This document shows, one piece after another, positions 16,591-25,402 of a DNA stretch of 64,000 nucleotides. The notes under the pieces are model-generated. The model worked only from the letters and a program-made list of their open reading frames with translations, did not search any database and was not told the DNA's origin. The stretch is from Luminiphilus sp051201685 (lineage in GTDB: Bacteria > Pseudomonadota > Gammaproteobacteria > Pseudomonadales > Halieaceae): NCBI RefSeq assembly GCF_051201685.1, contig NZ_CP179213.1, positions 1,860,001 through 1,924,000 on the forward strand. The letters run 5' to 3'. Numbering within the stretch: position 1 is the stretch's first letter; each line of letters starts with the position of its first letter. A program made the position numbers and the translations under genes.

Positions 16591-19047
16591 CTAGAAATTA
16601 ACCATTACTTCTACACCATATGTTCGGCCCTTCGACTGTTGGCCGTAAGTAATAAGCGTACTGGTCGTTCGACTCACCCAGTTGGTATTGTCTTCAATAT
16701 TGTTGACGAAGGCAGCAATTTTATACCTGTCACGATCGTAAGCGATCGATAGGTTGGTCTTTCCATAAGACTCTACCAATGACACTGGGTCGTTATCTTC
16801 TTGAGTATAAAAATCATCCGTCCATGAATACGTCAAATCAGTAAGAATCAAGCCGCCAAACGCGCTAGCCGTATGGCTAGCGGTAACACCCAACGTTAGA
16901 TCTGGAGCCTGCTTCGGCGTGAGGTAGCTATTGTCGACCGGGTTACCACCTTGAGTGGAAGATAAGTCAGCGTCAAAGGACTTGTACTTAGCATCCAAGA
17001 TGCCTATTGCACCACTAATGGTAAACGCGTCAGTAATACGTGCTTGCCCCTCAATTTCGAGGCCCTGGTATTCAACTTCACCCACGTTAAAGGGTACCGA
17101 GACCGCTGTGCCATCGTCCGCTGGCAGTGTTGTAATAGCCTGCAGAGCTTCAACATTGCTACTGAACGCTGCGACGTTCAAGCGCACCCGATTGTTTAGA
17201 AAATCCATCTTTGCGCCCATTTCAAGGCTTTCAATTTCTTCAGGCTCGTAGGTGATCGCGTAATCTACCAACCTTTGGTTCTTTCCATAAAAGCCGCCAC
17301 TGTGGAAGCCCGTCGCGTAAGAACCATAAACCATAATGTCATCAGTTAGACGGTAAGAGAGGCCCGCTTTGCCGGTCGTCTTACTCCAGCTTTCATCCCA
17401 GTTACCGGTTTTTTCGTCATCGGAGTACTGTGCCCCGTGAACGCAGGTATCCCAATTTTGAAGATGTCGGTCAGCATCGGCTTTGATACAGAACTGTCGG
17501 GCAAAAAAGTCTTTCTCATCTTTGGAGTAGCGCAAGCCAAGTGAAATTTCAAGCCGCTCTGTTATATCGTAGTCGAACTGGCCAAATACCGCCTGACTCT
17601 TGGCATCCTGAGACTGGTAAATATTCTGGCCAAAATCATTGCCCAATCGATCGACCTGCTCAGGTGTAGCTCCATAAAGTGAAACTAATAGCTCAGGCGT
17701 CCTCACAAGTTCCCAAAAATCGTAAGTAAACCAATCTTGTGAGTAAGAGTTTTCCATTTGGTAAACACCAACAACCAGGTCATAGTTATCTGACGAGGTA
17801 GCCCAGCGAAGTTCGTGACTCTCCTGATCATTTTCATTGATATTGTCGACAGTGATAAAGTCACAAGCGCTGCCTGAATATGGCCAAACCGCATACTCTT
17901 CCGTATCGCGATAGCCGTAAATATAGGTTGCTGTAGACCCGTTACTGAACTCATAGTCCATTTGCAGCGTGATCGCGTCAGTTTGCATGTCACCAATATT
18001 TTCTTTAGATGCACTGGTCGTGCTATCCGTTGAACCCGGATCGTTCTCAAGCAAGCAACCATCCCCACGAATATCGGGATAAGACGCATTGTCGTTGTAA
18101 GCCGCAACGCGCCAAGGCGTCGCATTTTCACTAGTCAATGCGACGATCGCTGGTGAATAGGGCTGCCAGCCTCCTGAGTACCCGTCTTGAAGTGCGATCT
18201 TCCGATCTCCTCCCAGGCCAGTAAGGTTGCGAAAGGCACCGTTGTCGCTTTGGTCGTCGATTTTTTCAACCGTGAGCTTTGCACTGAAGTTCTCGCTAGG
18301 CGTCCATAAAAACTTCGCACCGTAGTTGAGATAGTCTTGCTTCGACACATCCTTGTCTAGCGTGACGTTGTATATGTAGCCATCGTCTTGCAGGCTCGCG
18401 GCGAAAAATTTAGCCGCTAACACATCCTTGATAACTGGCACGTTAACAACAGCTTTAACATCAGTACGCCCGAAGTTACCTAAGGTGCCCGATATAGAAC
18501 CTCCCAGCTCGCCTGTTGGGTCAGTTCGAGTTAACGAAATTACGCCAGCGATTGTATTTTTCCCAAACAGAGTGCCCTGTGGCCCCCGCATGACTTCGAT
18601 GGCCTCAATGTCAAAGTTATCAATGAGAGCCCCAGAGTTAGTTGTTAGCGCAACGCCGTCGTAGACAACACCCACCGCCGGATCGAAACTCTTTTCGTCA
18701 TTGCTATAACCGATACCTCTGATAGATATGGCGTGACCCGCTGTACGTCCCATGGACTGACGAATCTGCACGTTAGGCGCCAACCCCTCGATATCTCTCA
18801 GGTTTCTAATTGCGGGATTTTCCAGCTGGCTCGTAATAGAGGTAACCGCAATCGGTACATCTTGAATTGATTCCGCGCGCTTTCGCGACGTGACTATGAC
18901 TTCCTCAATCGCGAGAGCACTGGGCTCTTCATTTTGGGCCAGTCCAATCTGTGCGCCTGTCGCAGCTACGACCATCCCACACGCAAGGGCTAATTTTTTA
19001 TGCAGCTTTGTAGAGAAAACCTCAAAGTTGGTTGCTACCTTCTTCAT
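16591..19047 (-). CDS. TonB-dependent outer membrane receptor
   Basis: An 818-residue TonB-dependent receptor. The ATG at 19047 follows GGAG and starts a long signal peptide (cleavage near AQIGLAQ); a TTG at 19083 is less likely. The TonB box region reads AIEEVIVTSRKRAES, the plug has VPIAVTSI and ISIRGIGY, the barrel shows many alternating strands, and the chain ends in the outer-membrane pattern YGVEVMVNF. Receptors of this set, with IQDVPIAV in the plug, often sit in gammaproteobacterial and sphingomonad catabolic clusters for hydrophobic substrates rather than siderophore loci. The neighbours (CoA ligase, hydratase, SDR, MFS) favour such a role. The ligand is unknown. Confidence 0.95.
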   Translation of the reverse strand: MKKVATNFEVFSTKLHKKLALACGMVVAATGAQIGLAQNEEPSALAIEEVIVTSRKRAESIQDVPIAVTSITSQLENPAIRNLRDIEGLAPNVQIRQSMGRTAGHAISIRGIGYSNDEKSFDPAVGVVYDGVALTTNSGALIDNFDIEAIEVMRGPQGTLFGKNTIAGVISLTRTDPTGELGGSISGTLGNFGRTDVKAVVNVPVIKDVLAAKFFAASLQDDGYIYNVTLDKDVSKQDYLNYGAKFLWTPSENFSAKLTVEKIDDQSDNGAFRNLTGLGGDRKIALQDGYSGGWQPYSPAIVALTSENATPWRVAAYNDNASYPDIRGDGCLLENDPGSTDSTTSASKENIGDMQTDAITLQMDYEFSNGSTATYIYGYRDTEEYAVWPYSGSACDFITVDNINENDQESHELRWATSSDNYDLVVGVYQMENSYSQDWFTYDFWELVRTPELLVSLYGATPEQVDRLGNDFGQNIYQSQDAKSQAVFGQFDYDITERLEISLGLRYSKDEKDFFARQFCIKADADRHLQNWDTCVHGAQYSDDEKTGNWDESWSKTTGKAGLSYRLTDDIMVYGSYATGFHSGGFYGKNQRLVDYAITYEPEEIESLEMGAKMDFLNNRVRLNVAAFSSNVEALQAITTLPADDGTAVSVPFNVGEVEYQGLEIEGQARITDAFTISGAIGILDAKYKSFDADLSSTQGGNPVDNSYLTPKQAPDLTLGVTASHTASAFGGLILTDLTYSWTDDFYTQEDNDPVSLVESYGKTNLSIAYDRDRYKIAAFVNNIEDNTNWVSRTTSTLITYGQQSKGRTYGVEVMVNF

Positions 19048-19085
19048 CTCATGGCTCCGTTTAATTTTTTGACTTATTAGCATTT

Positions 19086-19170
19086 AGTGAAAGCTCAGAC
19101 TCACATTTAGTCAATTTGTAAATTTTTACGGGAGTTAAAAAATTAGATTTGAATGCCGCAATCTGCATGA
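19086..19170 (-). promoter_or_regulatory. promoter/operator-like element, copy B
   Basis: Second copy of the element at 14784-14869. On the minus strand it has TTGACT (19114-19109), a 17-base spacer and TTCACT (19091-19086), giving a predicted start near 19080 and a leader of about 33 bases before the receptor ATG. The AT-rich imperfect inverted repeat (GTAAAAATTT next to AATTTTTTAAC) lies just upstream of the -35, a usual place for an operator or activator site. The TetR regulator at 22803 is a candidate binder; this is inference. Confidence 0.65.
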
Positions 19171-19419
19171 GTAACTTCTTCGCAGGTTGACTGTGACAGC
19201 CCCAAATTCTCTGCTCGCAGCCACGTGCCATGCTTTCGGCTTTGAACACCAACGACCGACTACTGCACCCTAAAAAAAGGACTCAAATTAGGGGGCAAGT
19301 TGGATCAACCAATGTCAGTGATGCCCTATCAGGGCGCCGTATCAGCAATCTGGTACAGACGTTCGTTAAATTAATGTGCAAATATAGGTCTATCGATGTT
19401 CATCTACACAGACAGATTT

Positions 19420-19447
19420 TTGTCCTGTTGACCAATGCAACTATGAT
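19420..19447 (+). promoter_or_regulatory. possible promoter for the SDR gene
   Basis: TTGTCC (19420-19425), a 16-base spacer and TATGAT (19442-19447) lie 27 bases before the SDR start at 19474. An AAGGAA ribosome binding site follows. The match is fair, and no conserved copy supports it. Confidence 0.35.
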
Positions 19448-19473
19448 TAAGATGACTGCTACAAGGAAAAGTT

Positions 19474-20310
19474 ATGAGTAATAGACTGGAAGGCAAGGTA
19501 GCTGTCATCACCGGCGCTGCGAGTGGCATCGGTGCGGCTACAGCACAGCGGTTCAAAGATGAGGGGTGCTTGCTAGTTCTCGCCGACATTCAATCGGAAC
19601 TCGGGCTTGATTTCGCTAAGCAACTTGGTGATCACGTCTATTTTGAGGCCTGCGATGTTAGTATTGAAACTGATGTAGAGAGAGTCATTAATCGTGCCAT
19701 TTTAGAATTTGGCAAGCTAGACATCATGTTCAATAACGCCGGTATCGTAGGCGCCAAAGGACCTATTGATCTGACACCCGCCGACGAGTGGCGTGCGACA
19801 ACCGACATACTCATTAATGGCGTTTTTTACGGCGTAAAGCACGCTGCAGCCATCATGAAAAAACAGCGCTCAGGATCAATTATCAACATGTCTAGTGTCG
19901 CTGGCGTCATGGGTGGCCTTGCGCCGCATGCTTATACTACGGCCAAGCACGCAGTGGTCGGATTAACCACGAGTGCCAGCGCAGAACTCTGCACGCATAA
20001 CATCAGGGTTAATGCTATCGCGCCCTTCTCTATGGCAACACCCATGGTGGCCGATGCGCATCTGAAAAATCATCTGGCAACTGACGAGGTAGAAAAAGCA
20101 CTCGCAGCAAATTCTCCGTTACCCGGACGTGCCGGTACGGCACTGGATGTTGCTAATGCCGCACTTTGGCTAGGCAGTGATGAATCCGGCTATACCAGTG
20201 GGTTAACTCTAACAACCGATGCAGGTGTTACAACAGGGTCAATGGTGAGAAGGCCCAACTACGAAGACTATGTACCCATGCAAAGAGAAGCTGGCAGTCA
20301 AGGGCTCTAA
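19474..20310 (+). CDS. short-chain dehydrogenase/reductase
   Basis: A 278-residue classical SDR, NAD(P)(H)-dependent. TGAASGIG (14-21) binds the cofactor, and Asp38 in VLADIQ suggests NAD preference. NNAG follows, and the catalytic Ser-Tyr-Lys are in INMSSVAG and AYTTAKHA. The C-terminal MVRRPNYEDYVPMQ extension is slightly longer than usual. It lies in the ligase/hydratase/receptor cluster and may oxidise a hydroxyl on the ring or side chain of the imported substrate, or a 3-hydroxyacyl-CoA. The MFS gene follows after 77 bases. Confidence 0.92.
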   Translation: MSNRLEGKVAVITGAASGIGAATAQRFKDEGCLLVLADIQSELGLDFAKQLGDHVYFEACDVSIETDVERVINRAILEFGKLDIMFNNAGIVGAKGPIDLTPADEWRATTDILINGVFYGVKHAAAIMKKQRSGSIINMSSVAGVMGGLAPHAYTTAKHAVVGLTTSASAELCTHNIRVNAIAPFSMATPMVADAHLKNHLATDEVEKALAANSPLPGRAGTALDVANAALWLGSDESGYTSGLTLTTDAGVTTGSMVRRPNYEDYVPMQREAGSQGL

Positions 20311-20387
20311 AAACCCAATACTCAAGAAAGCAGTCACTAAGAAAAACAGCAAACTGCTCTAGCCCCTAATTATGAGACGCCAAAAAT

Positions 20388-22040
20388 ATGCCGCTAGATA
20401 ATAACGATACAGCACCTCACGCTACACCCCACTTTCACATCGGACGCTATTCGGTGGGTGGACCCTATGCCAAATATGTTCTCTTTCTTCTAATACTTGT
20501 CTACGCAATGAACCTGCTCGATCGCCAAATTCTGGCCATACTGGCCGGCGAGATTCAGGCAGATCTCGGGATCAGCGACTCGCAAATGGGATTTCTGTAT
20601 GGGACATCATTTGCCGTCTTCTACGCCATCTTTGGTTTGCCACTGGGTCGGCTGGCTGACCTATGGGTACGTAAAACACTCATCGCCTGTGGACTTTTTA
20701 CTTGGAGCATAATGACCATGCTCTGTGGAATGGCTGGAGGTGCAGCCAGCCTGACTTTCTTTAGGTTCGGCGTAGGTATTGGCGAAGCCACTGCGACGCC
20801 CTCTGCCTACTCCTTGCTGTCAGACTGGTTCGAGCCCAAAGATCGTGCTTCGGTCATCGCCATTTACTCGACCGGTGCTTACATCGGCATGGGCCTCAGT
20901 ATGTTTATCGGTGGTTGGATAGTTGATTGGTGGAACTTGAGCTACCCCGATATTGCCAACGCCCCACTCGGACTTAAAGGGTGGCAGGTGACCTTTATAA
21001 TTGTTGGTGCGCCGGGCATTTTGTTAGCCGCATTATTCCAGACACTTAAAGAGCCTGTGCGCGGTTACAGTGAAAATGTAGCGAGCGTACAAAATCATCC
21101 CCACCCATTTAGAGAATGCTTGCGAGAGCTCGCCAGTATTATTCCTCCGTTTTCAATGATCAGCCTGTATCGCCAAGTGGGCTTTACCTCACCATTAATC
21201 GTTAATATTGTTGCAGCAATGTCGATTTTCGCTGTGGCGGGTATCGTGAGCCATCTGACTGGGCGCGTAACACAGTGGGTTGTTCTCGGAGTGGGTATCT
21301 ATGCAATGTTTAGCTGGGCAAAGTCACTTGCAATTAGGGATCCCGCGACTTACGCCATGCTCTTTCGCTGTAAGTCGATGATCTATGCAAACCTCGCCTT
21401 TCCAATCATTACCTTTATTACCTATGGCTTTGCCTTGTGGTTGGCACAGTACTTATTGAGAAAATTTGACACCGATTTATCTGAGCTTGGCATGGTGCTA
21501 GGGCTAACGACCGCCATTTGTGGCGGTTTAGGGGTTGCTGCAGGAGGTATCATTGCAGATCTGTTGAAGCGTTATGTTCGAGACGACGCCCACGTCTTCA
21601 TGGGCCTAGTCTCGGGGGTGTTAACCACCATTGCCGCTTTTTTTGTGCTTAACGCAGAAACTCTGGAGAGCGCCTACATAGCAAACGCGGCACTTCAGTT
21701 TGTCGGCGTGCTTTGGACCGGCGCCGGTGGTGGAATTATTACGACTTTGGTACTTCCCAGAATGCGCGCCACCGCCTCGGCCTTTTATCTGGCCATGGGT
21801 ACTTTTCTAGGTCTCGCTATGGGCCCGTTTACCATAGGATATCTTAGCGATACGTTTCAGGCAGCAGGAAACAGCCCCTCTGACGCTCTAGGCCTGAGTT
21901 TGAAGCTTGCGCTGCTTGTTTTTATTATTGTGGCGGTATTTACCCTCTTGTTATTTCGCCATTATCGAGCCGACTTCAATAGTCGAGAACAACGCGCAGT
22001 GGCCGCCGGGGAGCCTGCTCAAAATTTGGCCAACCCATAA
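20388..22040 (+). CDS. MFS transporter, spinster-like
   Basis: A 550-residue inner-membrane carrier with about twelve membrane segments. The MFS signature loop GRLADLWVRK follows the second segment, and MNLLDRQILAILAGEIQADL with GISDSQMGFLYGTSF is typical of the spinster-like branch. A long central region (about 215-330) includes extra hydrophobic stretches (VNIVAAMSIFAVAGIV) not usual in 400-residue MFS carriers. Relatives occur in clusters for steroid, terpenoid or aromatic acid use. It probably moves the receptor's substrate across the inner membrane; the direction is not readable. Confidence 0.9.
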   Translation: MPLDNNDTAPHATPHFHIGRYSVGGPYAKYVLFLLILVYAMNLLDRQILAILAGEIQADLGISDSQMGFLYGTSFAVFYAIFGLPLGRLADLWVRKTLIACGLFTWSIMTMLCGMAGGAASLTFFRFGVGIGEATATPSAYSLLSDWFEPKDRASVIAIYSTGAYIGMGLSMFIGGWIVDWWNLSYPDIANAPLGLKGWQVTFIIVGAPGILLAALFQTLKEPVRGYSENVASVQNHPHPFRECLRELASIIPPFSMISLYRQVGFTSPLIVNIVAAMSIFAVAGIVSHLTGRVTQWVVLGVGIYAMFSWAKSLAIRDPATYAMLFRCKSMIYANLAFPIITFITYGFALWLAQYLLRKFDTDLSELGMVLGLTTAICGGLGVAAGGIIADLLKRYVRDDAHVFMGLVSGVLTTIAAFFVLNAETLESAYIANAALQFVGVLWTGAGGGIITTLVLPRMRATASAFYLAMGTFLGLAMGPFTIGYLSDTFQAAGNSPSDALGLSLKLALLVFIIVAVFTLLLFRHYRADFNSREQRAVAAGEPAQNLANP

Positions 22041-22557
22041 GTTCACGCTGATGGATACGTCTTTCTCACCGCATTCTTGTCATCATTCGAATGCTGGGCC
22101 ACCCAGCCCCCCGACTTTAACCCATGACTAAGGCCAACAACTTTTCCCTCCATGCGCGGCTGAGCTGTTGGGGGCATAAAAAGTACAGGCGTGAGTAGCT
22201 GTGTCGGTGCATGGCCTGACCAGTTGCAGCTCCCCGCCTTTCACTCAGCTCCAACGACAAGCTGTTCTGCAACCTGAGAACGCCCTAAGGCGACAGCACG
22301 ACCCGGGTGGCCTCCGAAACGTTGTATTTAATAGCATATTTAGCGGCACCGGTTGCCGAGCACAGAGTCAATCTCACTCAGTATCAAGCCCTATTGGAAT
22401 TAACCCACCGATGGCCCGCGGTAGTCACACCGGCCAAACGTGGCAAGGGAGTCAAATTAACCGCCACTGCTGAAGCTCGCTCACTTCCTGAGCGGCACTT
22501 GGCTATGTCTTTGACCCAGCGATTCGACCGATTAATTAATATCGACATTGCGAGCCG
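22041..22557. other. degenerate spacer downstream of the MFS gene
   Basis: About 500 bases without a convincing gene. A plus-strand frame ending at 22564 includes a stretch (HRWPAVVTPAKRGKGVKLT) loosely like a LysR helix-turn-helix wing, but without the rest of such a protein. Together with the adjacent receptor relic this suggests decayed genes. Confidence 0.35.
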
Positions 22558-22683
22558 TCAATAATGAGCATACTGGGCCTTCAACCAATTTGTGTTGTCT
22601 TCTATAGTTTGGACGAAAGCCGCAAGTAGGTAAGCGTCACGATTGCAATAAATCGACAGATTCGGCGCATCTTCAAGGAGCAA
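22558..22683 (-). pseudogene. C-terminal relic of a TonB-dependent receptor
   Basis: The minus strand encodes NLSIYCNRDAYLLAAFVQ and then TIEDNTNW. This lines up with NLSIAYDRDRYKIAAFVN and NIEDNTNW near the C-terminus of the intact receptor at 16591-19047. About 33 residues are recognisable; a stop codon lies just upstream (22686-22684), and the final barrel strand is replaced by another stop at 22558. It is therefore a remnant of a paralogous receptor gene that once lay on this strand, its 5' part lost where the TetR gene now sits. Confidence 0.75.
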
Positions 22684-22802
22684 CTACAAAATACTTTTGG
22701 AATACTGTGCCCAACACGGTACTGTTATCCAAAGGCTCAGACTACTTCACCATTATTAGGTTGGTAGCGGGCGACCGTTCAACGGCCAGTACGGAATGCG
22801 CA

Positions 22803-23390
22803 ATGCAGTTATATAAGCCGAACAAGCCAAAAGGCGCCAAGCGCAGAGAGAGTATTATCAAAGGGTTCGTTTCTGCACTTGAGAAGCAGGGATTTTCTAA
22901 CACCTCAATGGCTGGTGTAGCACAAGAAGCAGGCATCGCTCCTAGTCACGTCTTTTATTATTTCAAATCTACTACGGACATTTTACGCGAAGTTTTTAAA
23001 CACCGATGCGAAGCTATCGTTGAAGGTATGGAGGCGCTGAAAGAACAAGACTTTGAATCCAAAATAAATTATCTGTCTGATTTTTTTTACACCGAAAATA
23101 AATCAGTAAACCACCTCACCACCGGCGTCATGTATGAAGCTATTGGGGCATCCGTAACCGACCCGACTTTGGCAGTTCATAAAGAGGAAATGGACCGGTG
23201 CTGCATTGAACTACTCGCAGGGGTATTTAATGACGGCAGGATGGACGATGAAGAACGCACTGAGCGCGCTGAAATTTTATATTCCTGCATCGCAGGATCT
23301 AAGCTCAATGGATATTTTAGTCAAGATGCAGATTTAACGCATGGCCGATCTCTCTTTATAAAAGCCGCTTACTTGCTAGCCAAAGATTAA
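22803..23390 (+). CDS. TetR-family transcriptional regulator
   Basis: A 195-residue TetR/AcrR-type regulator. The ATG at 22803 follows GGAA; a GTG at 22707 would add 32 unlikely residues. The N-terminal helix-turn-helix spans about residues 12-58, with SIIKGFVSALEKQGFSNTS, VAQEAGIAPSHVFYYFKS and the typical ILREVFKH helix. The ligand domain is helical, without a recognised pocket motif. It is the only regulator in the 13-23 kb cluster and the likely repressor of its genes; the repeated AT-rich inverted repeats at 14.8 and 19.1 kb are candidate operators. Confidence 0.9.
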   Translation: MQLYKPNKPKGAKRRESIIKGFVSALEKQGFSNTSMAGVAQEAGIAPSHVFYYFKSTTDILREVFKHRCEAIVEGMEALKEQDFESKINYLSDFFYTENKSVNHLTTGVMYEAIGASVTDPTLAVHKEEMDRCCIELLAGVFNDGRMDDEERTERAEILYSCIAGSKLNGYFSQDADLTHGRSLFIKAAYLLAKD

Positions 23391-23823
23391 AGCAACCACA
23401 CTGCACTTGGACGGTAAGCCGTTATCCCCGTGGCTTCCATCGGCTTGCTAATTTATTCCGCCAAGTGGCGACCGCAAATGAGCCTAGTAAGGCTTTGATA
23501 AAAATTTCCTACCCAGCAAGGCGCTCAACTGGTAATTGCGTTGCTGCCCCTTATCCGTCAAAGCCTAGAGCTTCATGCTCGCTGCAAAGGCAAAATTTAT
23601 TGCTAGTGAACTACTGCCAATTTGCTTCTTCACGTGATGTTTCTAGCTTAAGGGATGCCGATAGCTCTTGGAGCTCTTTTTTAAGCGCGTATCATGAGAG
23701 CATTTGAGGTGCGGTAATCTTTCTGGTCCGTTAATATTTTTGCATGTCCCACAGCGAATGACCCGCCAGTGAACCACTGCGCCGCTGGGCACGCAGCATT
23801 CTAAAGAATGATGGAGAGCGTTA
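23391..23823. other. intergenic region with no recognised gene
   Basis: About 430 bases between two plus-strand genes. The open frames crossing it lack ribosome binding sites and protein-like composition. No terminator was found after the TetR gene. Confidence 0.4.
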
Positions 23824-24069
23824 ATGAAAAAGGGACTGAGTACCGCACTGGCTTGGTGGGCATTTTTACATTTAATGCTGATCGCCTTCACCCTTATCTT
23901 GCTCGAAGTCGCTGGAGTGCCACAGCGGGAATTTCCCTGGCTGTTTGAACTCTACTTTGACCAGGTGCTGAGGGGTGAGCGAGTCATCATTTTTGGCCTC
24001 CCCATCGTCATTTGGATAGCGCTGTGGTCTACGACTGGGAAACCCCGCGTCTTTCCCTGGAAGGCATAA
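23824..24069 (+). CDS. small two-segment membrane protein
   Basis: An 81-residue protein with a GGAG ribosome binding site nine bases before the ATG. Two hydrophobic segments (about 7-30 and 54-69) flank a short loop, QREFPWLFELYFDQVLRGER, and the chain ends PRVFPWKA. The layout suggests both ends in the cytoplasm. The family is not recognised and neighbours give no clue. Confidence 0.65.
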   Translation: MKKGLSTALAWWAFLHLMLIAFTLILLEVAGVPQREFPWLFELYFDQVLRGERVIIFGLPIVIWIALWSTTGKPRVFPWKA

Positions 24070-24641
24070 AGCAAACTGCGCTATGCCAGTGCACAAGACT
24101 GACATGCACTCGCTTAGTTCATGAAATTCTACGTTGCACGAGACTACTCTATTACAGGCTCAAGCTAGTCCCCCTTCCCAGCCTTAAAGCTCCATGGTGC
24201 TCAGTGCAGTGTAAATCGGAACAAAGCCTACGTTGTGGCCCGCTCAAACGGTGAAATGAACCGGATTTGCCCTTCCCGCTGGTACGCTCTCATACAATCG
24301 GCCATATTGGTCGGCATCGTAAAAGCGCATGGGCTGAAGGCACGATCGCTGTTCATCCGTATATAGCACTTCACCATAGCCGCTTGAGGAAAGCCCAGTG
24401 GCCCTCGCTTTCAGCCCAGAGCAGCTTTAACGTCAACGCTTTTCAGCCACAGTTCATTAACCGCACTTTGCTATAACTTGACGGCGCATATTAAAACCGC
24501 CCTACCCCGCAGATGATGTTTCATCGCATGCAGACCTTTGGACCCACCATTGAGCATCGCTAGAACTGGTAACTGAAAGGCCTAAATCCAATACTAGTCT
24601 GCTATGATCTTAATCGTTCAGGCCTCTTGGAGTTGCGTCAG
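24070..24641. other. long intergenic region with a possible coding relic
   Basis: About 570 bases. On the minus strand, a frame of about 60 codons between 24255 and 24436 has protein-like composition (QPMRFYDADQYGRLYESV) and ends in a proper stop at 24255. It has no good start and no recognised family, so it may be a decayed gene end. Nothing else is visible. Confidence 0.35.
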
Positions 24642-25283
24642 ATGACATCTACAAACCCGCTAGCGCAGTCGGAGCTATTAGAGACTGCTGCAGCTCTCGA
24701 GGCCAATTATGGAGCCCCACTTGAAATAGCTAAGGCCATCATGCTCGATAGCTTAGACGACTATCAGACAGCCTTCATAAAAGCATCGCCCTTTTTATGT
24801 ATCGCGACAGCCGATGGGCAGGGTCAGCCAATCATTTCTCCAAAAGGCGATGCGCCTGGGTTTGTAAAAGTCATCGATCAAAACACACTTTTAATTCCCG
24901 ACCGCATGGGCAATAACAAGCTCGAGACCTTTCACAACCTCATTGAAAATTCCAAAGTTGGCCTTATCTTCTTTGTGCCCGGATACAAGGAGACTTTGCG
25001 GGTATCTGGACACTCGACGATTATAAAAAACAAAGAGGCGCTGGCTTACAGCAAGGTTAACGGAAGACAGCTCGACGTAGGGCTGCTCATCGAGGTAACA
25101 AAAAGCTATTTTCACTGCGGCAAAGCTGTGATTAGGTCGAAATTATGGACGAACGAATATCAACCCGAAGCCAGCATCATCCCTTCCTTTGGAAAAATTA
25201 TTAGCGATCAATCAAAGTCTGGGGAAGTCGCATCGGCCATGGATGAGTTAGTAGAGCACGCCTATAGGGATGAGCTTTACTGA
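24642..25283 (+). CDS. pyridoxamine 5'-phosphate oxidase-fold flavoprotein
   Basis: A 213-residue split-barrel protein of the PPOX superfamily, MSMEG_1061-like group. The ATG at 24642 follows GGAG. The core strands FLCIATADGQGQPIISPKGD and TLLIPDRMGNN, then NSKVGLIFFVPGYKETLRVSG, are the usual flavin-side sequence, and the later YFHCGKAVIRSKLW is family-typical. These proteins bind FMN or F420 and reduce or oxidise varied small molecules; the substrate is unknown. It is monocistronic. Confidence 0.85.
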   Translation: MTSTNPLAQSELLETAAALEANYGAPLEIAKAIMLDSLDDYQTAFIKASPFLCIATADGQGQPIISPKGDAPGFVKVIDQNTLLIPDRMGNNKLETFHNLIENSKVGLIFFVPGYKETLRVSGHSTIIKNKEALAYSKVNGRQLDVGLLIEVTKSYFHCGKAVIRSKLWTNEYQPEASIIPSFGKIISDQSKSGEVASAMDELVEHAYRDELY

Positions 25284-25402
25284 GGCAGTAAAATCTCCGA
25301 GCGCTCGACATTAAGTTGCTACACTTTTTCCATGGCTGTTCAATTTACGGTACTAACATGTCACGCGGAATCACTAGCCGCTGGAAAGGTCTCGCCGAGT
25401 TT

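Noticed and set aside
22307..22564. 85-codon plus-strand frame with a stretch like a LysR helix-turn-helix
   Set aside because: Only about twenty residues look alike, there is no ribosome binding site, and the frame overlaps the receptor relic. Too weak to call.
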